Shown: in pieces, positions 26,759 through 34,112 of the stretch
Position numbering within the stretch: the stretch's first letter is position 1
Layout of the letters: every line of letters starts with the position of its first letter
Assembly: GCA_019313825.1 (NCBI GenBank)
Contig: JAFDAM010000019.1
Span: 1 to 34,112, forward strand
Source of the DNA: Deltaproteobacteria bacterium
GTDB taxonomy: Bacteria > Desulfobacterota > DSM-4660 > Desulfatiglandales > HGW-15
Reading direction: 5' to 3'
DNA: 34,112 bases
Translations under genes and position numbers: made by a program
Notes under the pieces: model-generated
Seen by the model: the letters and a program-made list of their open reading frames with translations, nothing else
Databases searched by the model: none
Told to the model about the DNA's origin: nothing

Positions 26759-27208
26759 TTATTTGCCCTGGACATCAAGAAGTGCGAATCCGCTAGAATC
26801 GTCCTTAATACGTTTCGCATTCGTACCAACAATCTCATAGAGGATGACTTCCCCTATGAGCCATGTTGAGACACCCGGACGCAGACATCCGCTCATTGTA
26901 TTTCCCGAACGCCCGAGGGCGGCGTGTATATGAAGGACCGGTTTCCCATCCTCACCAGGGGCAAGAACACCCACCCCAGCCACTTCATGCGCACCGTCAA
27001 CGGGCAGAAACATCGGTTCCGGCGGCATCATATCAGAGTGCCGCGGACCGACAACGATCTCACCAGCTCCTATGCCCCCTACCAGGATAGCGTGTCCAAC
27101 TGAAACCCCATTCTGCTCAGCGAACTGCTCGATACAATCAGGTACAATGTCGCCATCCTCAAGTCGTATTACAAACACTCTGCCTGTCTTCCCTTCACAT
27201 GCTTTCAT
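26759..27208 (-). CDS. PPC/DUF296 domain protein
   Basis: 'VFVIRLEDGDIVPDCIEQFAEQNGVSVGHAILVGGIGAGEIVVG...KPVLHIHAALGRSGNTMSGCLRPGVSTWLIGEVILYEI'. Confidence 0.88.
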   Translation of the reverse strand: MKACEGKTGRVFVIRLEDGDIVPDCIEQFAEQNGVSVGHAILVGGIGAGEIVVGPRHSDMMPPEPMFLPVDGAHEVAGVGVLAPGEDGKPVLHIHAALGRSGNTMSGCLRPGVSTWLIGEVILYEIVGTNAKRIKDDSSGFALLDVQGK

Positions 27209-27336
27209 AATAGATCTCCTTAGATGATCCTGTAATCCTCCTTAAGTAGTACACTGCTCGCGGATTATCAAAGCCCGATCCTTCGTCGGGATTATTTGCA
27301 TAGGAGAAAATATACACTACCATGCGGGCTCTGAGC

Positions 27337-29235
27337 CTAAAGTAAACCCTCATCATCTCCCACAGCCTCTTGGAGCTTATCCACTATCGCAAAGAGACTT
27401 TGGGAGGCACTTGACTCCGGATATTTCACTATAAAGGGCTCACCATTAACACAATCCTCATATATCCTGTTATCAAGTGGTATATCTCCAAGGAACGGTA
27501 CTCCGACCTCCTGTGCAATATCCCTTGTCTCCCTGGACCCGCACATCCTGAATATATTGTTACAGTCAGGACATACAAATCGGCTCATATTCTCGACAAT
27601 GCCCAGAACGGGTGCATCGGCCTGCCGGCATAGACTTATGCTTTTTCTCGCAACCACCTGGGGACTTTCAGAAGGCAGGGTTATTATCAATGTGCCATCC
27701 AGATCCGGGGTATATTGTAACAGCCCGTAAGATTCCGCACCCGTGCCGGGCGGCAGGTCCACGATCAGGTAATCCAGGTTGCCGTAGTCGACATTGTTTA
27801 GAAACTGCTCTATGGTTGTTTTCTTTAAGGAGTCGAACCAGGTTATGGCCTCACCTGTCTGGAGCAGGAAAGCCATGGATATCACACCGACATTCTCAGT
27901 TCCCAGGATGGGAACCATTCCGTTGCTTCCTAATTTCAGTCTTTTTCCTTCTACCCCCAAAAGCCTTGGGATACAAGGGCCATGAAGATCGCAGTCCAAT
28001 ACGGTTACCTTCTTTCCTCTCAAAGCCAGGGCTGCGGCGAGATTGGCGGAAAATGTAGATTTCCCTACACCTCCTTTACAGCTCATAACGGCGATTTTAT
28101 GTTTGATTCCGCTCATGGCTTTTTTAATCACCTGCAGTGATTTATCAATAAAACGTCTGTCATCTTTTTGAGGATATGTGCACTGAAAATAATCGTTACA
28201 TCCATAGCAGCTTTTTCTATAGCAGGAGCGGCCAACATTTATCTGGATGATATCCATTTGCCGGCCTTCAGGTTCCTCTTCAGGGCTTTCCTTTTTGCCT
28301 TTCTGTCCTTTTCCTCCTGTCTTTTTCTCTATCATAGAGATTATATCGATAAAATTTTTTGAAGCATCGGAATCCGGATATTCAAGCAGAAAAGAATTTC
28401 CTCTGTCGGCGGCATTTACTATTAGAGGATCGTGACCTATCTTACCAAGAAGGGGGATGCCTAATTCTTCGGCAAGGGCGTTTCCGGAACCAAATTCGAC
28501 CATATAGCTCTTGCCGCAATTAGGACAAATAAATCCGCTCATGTTCTCGATCAGTCCGATGATCGGTATCCTGGTTTTCCTGCATAGGGTAATGCCCCTT
28601 CTTACCACATGTCCCGCCATATCGGACGGGATAGTTATCATGATGGCGCCGCTGATCTGCGGTAGATACTTGAACAGATTTACGGACTCCGAACCGGTCC
28701 CGGGCGGCATGTCAATTATTAGATAATCAGTATAACCGTAATTAACATTAGCCAGAAACAGCTCCAGGGCACCTCGTTTTTTATCACTGAGCCATGTGAC
28801 AGGGGTATCGTCTTCAAAGAGAAAGGAGGTTGAGACTATCTTGATGCCTAAAGGACCTTTGGGGGGTATAATTCCTCCGGGGCTGTCAACCAAACGCCCT
28901 TTACGGACACCTAAGATGCTGGTTATGCTAGGACCGTGTAGGTCGGAGTCGATTATCGCAACAGAGTATCCTTTTTTTGCAAGGGCAACTGCCAGGTTTG
29001 CGCTGATTATGGATTTTCCTACACCACCCTTGCCGCTCATAACCGGAATAATATTCCCTACATTTCTCATATTATCCAAGACACTCCTAAACCGGCCGCG
29101 TTCGTAAAAATCGAGTCTGCGAGGAGAGGGACAATCAAAAAAACGATAGCAATCCTCACAGATGAAATCACATTTCCAGCCTATCTCAACGTTTATAGCG
29201 AGCAGGTTCATCAATTTGTCTTTATCTTCAGTCAT
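27337..29235 (-). CDS. Tandem double Mrp/NBP35-type (ParA-like) Fe-S carrier ATPase
   Basis: 632 aa with two full P-loop modules ('MSGKGGVGKSIISANLA', 'MSCKGGVGKSTFSANLA'), two 'D(M/L)PPGTG(S/A)ES', two CxxC motifs ('FICPNCGK', 'FVCPDCNN') and a Cys-rich segment ahead of each module. Confidence 0.9.
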   Translation of the reverse strand: MTEDKDKLMNLLAINVEIGWKCDFICEDCYRFFDCPSPRRLDFYERGRFRSVLDNMRNVGNIIPVMSGKGGVGKSIISANLAVALAKKGYSVAIIDSDLHGPSITSILGVRKGRLVDSPGGIIPPKGPLGIKIVSTSFLFEDDTPVTWLSDKKRGALELFLANVNYGYTDYLIIDMPPGTGSESVNLFKYLPQISGAIMITIPSDMAGHVVRRGITLCRKTRIPIIGLIENMSGFICPNCGKSYMVEFGSGNALAEELGIPLLGKIGHDPLIVNAADRGNSFLLEYPDSDASKNFIDIISMIEKKTGGKGQKGKKESPEEEPEGRQMDIIQINVGRSCYRKSCYGCNDYFQCTYPQKDDRRFIDKSLQVIKKAMSGIKHKIAVMSCKGGVGKSTFSANLAAALALRGKKVTVLDCDLHGPCIPRLLGVEGKRLKLGSNGMVPILGTENVGVISMAFLLQTGEAITWFDSLKKTTIEQFLNNVDYGNLDYLIVDLPPGTGAESYGLLQYTPDLDGTLIITLPSESPQVVARKSISLCRQADAPVLGIVENMSRFVCPDCNNIFRMCGSRETRDIAQEVGVPFLGDIPLDNRIYEDCVNGEPFIVKYPESSASQSLFAIVDKLQEAVGDDEGLL

Positions 29236-29352
29236 ATTAATCCGGCTTCTATCTTATTGTTCGGCTGTCTTAACATCTGTGGTTATCCAGGTGGTGGAAT
29301 CAAGTTAACCCCAAATACGGACTCTCCAATCCTGATATCAAGGCTTGGCAAG

Positions 29353-29404
29353 CTCTTTTCAAGGAAGGAATAATAAGAGAAAGACGGTTGTGTGTCAATT
29401 ATTA
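29353..29404 (-). promoter_or_regulatory. Near-copy of the paaX promoter/operator, upstream of the double-Mrp gene
   Basis: Minus strand TTGACA-17 nt (CACAACCGTCTTTCTCT)-TATTAT; aligned to 12215-12266 it shares TTGTGTGTCAATTATTA, AATAATA and TTTTCAAGG. Confidence 0.75.
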
Positions 29405-30066
29405 CCTTTATGCACTCTTGTCCAAAATCGATTTTGAGCAATACGCCGCAGGGAGGAGAGATCGAAGGCAATCCCGCTAGGAGCGGGACAGAGGATGTCT
29501 TGATGGTGGATCAGGGTTTTATAAAAGGGTTGACAGTATTTTTATTCATGATCAAATAAAACTTGTTTAAACAATAATCAATAGAGCCTGTTTTCTCTAC
29601 AGTTTTCTATCAGATTTGGCGCTGATCGAAAATATTGAATTAGTATCAAGAATAATTTCTTTTCAATCATCCTAGGGGCTCTTATAATTCAATATTAAGC
29701 AACTATAAAGATAGAAACCTCTCTGCTGAGTCGATTATATTTTCAATAACTTAAGATCATCAAGATAATTAAATAAGAGGGACGGTTTACGTGAAAAAGC
29801 CAGAATGCCCCGTGCTTTGCACGGGGATGAATGGCCGTAGGGGTTTGGGGGCGGAGCCTCCAAAATCAAACAGGCTTTTTCCTTAGAAGAAGCCATGACC
29901 TTTGGTCGGGGTTCTTCACGTTACACTGGTCTAGTGCGTAAACCCTGAAGAGAGAATTAAGCGATAGAGACCCTGAATTTATTGAAGGGAGGTGATTGTG
30001 TTTAATTAAAGATATGTGAAATCTGACATATATCATCAGCATTAATACAAGAAAGGGGGATAATTT

Positions 30067-31269
30067 ATGAAAAAGACACTTTTAATATCTATGTTAATCA
30101 TGGCTCTAGCGGCAAGCTTTGCAATCGGGTCTGCAAAGGCGGTTGACTGGCCAAAAATGTTGGTATCAGTATCAGGCGGTCACACATCTCCCGGCCATAT
30201 AGTTCCACTTGCCTGGACACCAAAACATCAGAAGGATGCGGGCGTTACATGGCGGGTTATCGGAGCGGCAGCCACTGCCGAGAGGATCAACTGGCTCAAA
30301 TCCGGAAAAGCTCAGTTCTATTACAGGGAGTGGCATTCACTTGGGCAGGACATAGAGGTGGGTGAAGGATACGAACAGGATAAGAGCGGGCAAACACGAT
30401 TAAGAATCACCATTCACGGCTTTCCGCAATGGTTTGGAGCATGCGTTTACGCGGATAGAGGGATCAAAACAATAAAAGACATCAAACCGGGTACTACGTT
30501 TGTAGTTCCTGTCGCAGCGACTACAGTGGTGCACTTTTATAATGCCTTCCGCCGCTACCTTAATATGACCGAAAAAGAACTGATCATGATTGGACACGCC
30601 AGTTTCCCGGGCGCTTACAGGTCCTTTGGGCAGGGGCAGGCCGACCTTGTGAACACAAGCCCTGATTCGCCTGGAACATTGAGGTGGAAGGAAGGCCCCC
30701 ATGGTTTGATCGTATTAAATTGGCCGGAAGATCCGGAAGCGGAAAAAAGGTTTGCCGAATATCTTCCTGATGTACCTTTTGGTATAGTTAAGCGAGGTCC
30801 CAAGGAGTTTCATGGCATCCGTATGCCGGTTAACTACTGGTCTGCCACCTCACTAGCCAGTCTGGATGCTGAAGTGGTTTACAACATTGTTAAATGGATA
30901 GACCAAAACTATGATAATCTCAAGAACCTGACCATTGAATGTCAAGATATGACCTTGGATAATTTAAGGGAAGCGCTGGATTATGCTTATACCGGTGTTC
31001 ATGATGGAACGATAAGGTATTTGAAAGAGAAGGGGATGTGGACTTCGGCAGATGATGCAAGGCAGAAGTATAATGTCTGGTTGAATGATCGGTATATAGA
31101 GGTTTATAGCGCTGCCATGAAAGAGGCAAAAGCAAAGGGCTGGCAGATTGCCCCGGACCAGAAGGAATGGGTGCAATTTTGGAGAGACTACAAGAAAAAA
31201 TCCGGCCTTCCTCGTGTCAGGATAATGAAAGATGCGGAAATAACGGCAGCACTTAAGAATATCAAGTAA
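30067..31269 (+). CDS. TAXI-family TRAP transporter solute-binding protein
   Basis: Signal peptide 'MKKTLLISMLIMALAASFAIGSAKA', then 'VSVSGGHTSPGHIVPLAW...AERINWLKSGKAQFYY...GACVYADRGIKTIKDIKPGTTFVVP'. Confidence 0.85.
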   Translation: MKKTLLISMLIMALAASFAIGSAKAVDWPKMLVSVSGGHTSPGHIVPLAWTPKHQKDAGVTWRVIGAAATAERINWLKSGKAQFYYREWHSLGQDIEVGEGYEQDKSGQTRLRITIHGFPQWFGACVYADRGIKTIKDIKPGTTFVVPVAATTVVHFYNAFRRYLNMTEKELIMIGHASFPGAYRSFGQGQADLVNTSPDSPGTLRWKEGPHGLIVLNWPEDPEAEKRFAEYLPDVPFGIVKRGPKEFHGIRMPVNYWSATSLASLDAEVVYNIVKWIDQNYDNLKNLTIECQDMTLDNLREALDYAYTGVHDGTIRYLKEKGMWTSADDARQKYNVWLNDRYIEVYSAAMKEAKAKGWQIAPDQKEWVQFWRDYKKKSGLPRVRIMKDAEITAALKNIK

Positions 31270-31594
31270 CAGTTGGAAACTTTTCCGAAAAGGTGTTCCT
31301 CCTTCCCATACAAATGGGGCCGGTAAATTATATGCCGGTTAGGGGGTACGCCTTTTTTCAAACATAACTTAAATACTTCATCTTCCAGGAGGACAGATCC
31401 CTTGGAATACTGACTATTATCCATCACCAAATACCTGTTTTTGGATTCCCCGTAAAGTGCACGGGATCTTCGACATGCTATCCGTCCCGCTTTAGCGGGA
31501 TTTCTGGATGGAAACTAACTAACAACGGGAAGCCTAAAACGAAAAGATGTGCTTTCCATCTGTACATAGTGGAGTTGGGCCGGGAGGTTAAGAC

Positions 31595-32485
31595 ATGGTT
31601 GAGGAAAAAAAGGAGCGAAAAACAAGATATCAACAACTACCTTTACCCTTAAAAGTATATTTCCTTTCTGCGACTGCTGTTGGGATATTGCTTTCCATAT
31701 ATTTTATATTTGGCATGATTATTAAAGGGTTCACTTTCTACGACGCCCAATATTATTTTCTCCTGTTTGCACTTTTTGGATCATGTATCTTTCTGATTGC
31801 GCCGGAGAAAAAGAAACTCAAATGGTATGACCTTATTTGGGCCGCTGCAAGCTTTGCCTTGAATTTTTATTTTTTTACAAACGCTGAGCAGATAGCCTTG
31901 GTAGGCTGGCAGCCGGCCACTACACCGAATATCGTTATGGCAGTAATCTTATTCCTCATTTTTATCGAAGGAGCCAGAAGGGCATCCGGCGGAATTGCAT
32001 GGCCCCTTCTAGCTGTGCTATTCGCAATTTACCCCTTTTTTGCCGGCTACTTCCCCGGAATATTTCAGGGCGTTCCGAATGATTTCGTCAGCACCATATC
32101 TCTATATGCCTTTGGGGGAGATGGAATACTTGGGATACCGGGAAGGGTGATAGGCGGCATCCTGATGGGTTTCCTCGTCTTTGCCGGATTTCTGATAGCC
32201 CTGGGGGCGGGACAATATTTTCTTGATTTTTCCTATGCCCTTTTGGGGAAATACAGGGGTGGGCCTGCCAAGGTTGCCGTGATATCAAGCGGTTTCTTTG
32301 GGAGCCTGAGTGGTAGTGCTGCCGCAAATATTGTATCCACAGGCTCAGTCACCATACCGGCAATGAAGAGGATGGGGTATCCTGCCAACTACGCCGCGGC
32401 TATAGAGGCCTGCGCGTCAACCGGTGGGATGCTCATGCCCCCGGTGATGGGGGCGGGGTGGCTTTTATTATGGCGGCTATGGTAG
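31595..32485 (+). pseudogene. TRAP transporter fused 4TM/12TM permease, N-terminal part (frameshifted)
   Basis: 'PAKVAVISSGFFGSLSGSAAANIVSTGSVTIPAMKRMGYPANYAAAIEACASTGGMLMPPVMGAG', then out of frame (WLLLWRLW*). Confidence 0.8.
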
Positions 32486-33528
32486 GGATTCCATACCATA
32501 CTGTTGTTTTGGCTGCGGCTGTGCCGTCCCTTCTTTTCTACTGGGGGTTATTAGTTCAGGCTGATGCTTATGCGGCCAAGGTGGGCATGAAAGGGCTTCC
32601 GAAAGAAGAGATCCCGTCCTTGATGGGGGTGATTAAGAAGGCCTGGCCACTTTTAGCCGTCCTATTTTTCCTTATATACGGGCTTGTGGTCATGCAGCTG
32701 GAATATACTACCCCGTATTATGCCACAGTTATGTTACTGGTTCTTTCTTTTACTAATCGTGAAATCATGCTTACCCCTAAAAAATTTGTTGACAGTCTTT
32801 TTGTATCCGGCAAGGTAATAACCATAACATTGAATATCCTCGTGCCTGCAGGAATGGTCATATCGGCCATTGAGATAACCGGCGTCGGTGCGGCATTCGC
32901 ATCAGGGGTTTTAGGTGTTGGTGGAGGTAGTCTGTTCATGATCATGATCCTGGGCGTAATGGCTTGCTATGTAATGGGTATGGCGGGACTGATAATAAGC
33001 GCTTACATCTTCCTGGCCGTAACTATGGCACCGGCGATGATAGCGGCTGGTGGACTGAATGACGTTGCTGTGCATTTATTTATTATGTATTATGTGTTGA
33101 TAGCCTTTATTACACCACCTGTGGCGCCCGCTGCCTTTATTGCCTCTGCCGTAGCTGGATCTAAACCTTTACAGACAGGTCTCACATGTATGCGCCTCGG
33201 AATAGTGCTTTATTTTGTGCCCTTCTTTTTTGTCTTCAACCCGGCTTTGATTCTGCAGGGCCCTCTTTTTGAGACCATCTATCTGATCATTTTCTGTCTT
33301 GTTGGAATTTTAATTTTGGCTGGGGGGTTGGAGGGTTATCTTCTGTGGGTTGGCAAATTGAACATCTGGTCACGCCCGTTACTTGTTATAAGCGGATTCC
33401 TTATCGCTTTCCCGCAGATACCCACAACCATCATCGGGGTTCTGATTGGCGGGCTTGTTATCGCTATTCTCATGCGTAAGAAGGGATCCAAAGCAGAGGA
33501 ACCATTAACTAGTGATACACTTCCATAA
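32458..33528 (+). pseudogene. TRAP transporter fused permease, C-terminal part (frameshifted)
   Basis: Continues the same protein: 'AFIMAAMVGIPYHTVVLAAAVPSLLFYWGLLVQADAYAAKVGMKGL...'; overlaps the first ORF by 28 bp in another frame. Confidence 0.8.
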
Positions 33529-33660
33529 TAGCATGGCAATATGCCATACGGCTCATCTTTACATACAAGGGCTGTCCAGATTGCTCCATATACTTGCTTA
33601 TCCATGAAGGTCCCGCATTGCGTGGGTCATAATCAGTAGGCTATACTTATATTTGCGACG

Positions 33661-33695
33661 CGAGACCTTTGATTAGACATTTTTCAAAGGTCTCG
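33661..33695. repeat. 12-bp perfect hairpin
   Basis: CGAGACCTTTGA-ttagacatttt-TCAAAGGTCTCG. Confidence 0.7.
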
Positions 33696-33708
33696 ACGCT
33701 ATCCGGTA

Positions 33709-33864
33709 ATGGCGATCTTTTCAAGGCAATATCTACCTGCTTGTGAGTATGTGGCCAAATATTTAGGATGTGGCAAAGTTTATAGCAGGCTATTAAAGGT
33801 TCGGGGCATACACCCCAAATATTTGGCCACTGCGAAGTTTGGTGGAATTCCCCAAAAGATATAG
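33709..33864 (+). CDS. Possible small ORF (51 aa), unknown
   Basis: MAIFSRQYLPACEYVAKYLGCGKVYSRLLKVRGIHPKYLATAKFGGIPQKI*; below the length cutoff of the ORF track. Confidence 0.25.
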   Translation: MAIFSRQYLPACEYVAKYLGCGKVYSRLLKVRGIHPKYLATAKFGGIPQKI

Positions 33865-34057
33865 CCTTGAAGAGATAGCCCTTACCTCCTTTTCACACAT
33901 CAATGAGGTAAGGAATAAGTTGCGTCCTTCTCCCCCGCCAAGTTAGGCGGGGGGTGATGTGGTCAAGTAAAAAAAGACACCTTGTTAAGCGGCCAATGTT
34001 ATTACTCAGAGCAATAAATAGTTTGCATTTTATAAGTAATTGTGCTATGAAAATGGC

Positions 34058-34112
34058 ATGAATACAAAAACAACAGATGCTCGTTCATTATCAACAAAAA
34101 CACAAGAAGCAA
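34058..34112 (+). CDS. Start of an IS630-like transposase, truncated by window end
   Basis: MNTKTTDARSLSTKTQEA...; resembles the 'DARSLSxxxQEALR' N-terminus of IS630-family transposases. Confidence 0.5.
   Translation, partial: MNTKTTDARSLSTKTQEA

Noticed and set aside
27612-28058. 148-aa plus-strand ORF
   Set aside because: Antisense to the double-Mrp gene, no domain-like composition.
29283-29471. Remnant of a second paaX gene behind the 29353-29404 promoter copy
   Set aside because: Sequence downstream of the promoter copy shows no resemblance to the paaX N-terminus, so only the regulatory block appears shared.
1-34112. CRISPR array
   Set aside because: No regularly spaced repeats seen; repeats found are palindromes, isolated pairs or IS ends.

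Overview
The window looks like accessory and catabolic DNA from a strictly anaerobic, Desulfobacterota-like bacterium. The taxonomy is inferred only from protein flavour. Left part (1-9.2 kb) is a composite island scar. It holds an IS200/IS605 element sitting in a 5'-truncated IHF/HU gene, then a small LRAT-domain cargo module bounded by a 54-bp direct repeat of the IHF gene 3' end. Next comes an exact 45-nt tRNA-Asn 3' half beginning at the anticodon loop, an AbiEi antitoxin remnant, a truncated PLD-nuclease/helicase, a TPR protein, an intact RecQ-like helicase and an antisense UvrD-like fragment. The island ends at a second 14-nt copy of the tRNA 3' end followed by a terminator. Middle part (9.4-23.6 kb) is an aromatic/redox region. 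It contains two half-size permeases, a PaaX-family regulator, a cytoplasmic molybdopterin oxidoreductase with fdhD, a type-2 IPP isomerase, a PNPOx-like protein, and a BzdP/BzdQ-like benzoyl-CoA reductase activase pair with ferredoxin and UbiX. Both catalytic-subunit genes of the reductase family (PF06050-like) appear only as C-terminal stubs. One stub is fused in frame to a GNAT N-terminus, and both stubs lie downstream of a shared ~30-bp motif. Right part has an MFS transporter, an MBL hydrolase, a PPC/DUF296 protein, a fused double Mrp/NBP35-type ATPase whose upstream region carries a near copy of the paaX promoter, and a TAXI-TRAP transporter with a frameshifted permease. The last ~55 nt look like the start of an IS630-type transposase. 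No CRISPR array, rRNA or intact tRNA was seen. All family calls were made by eye without database searches.
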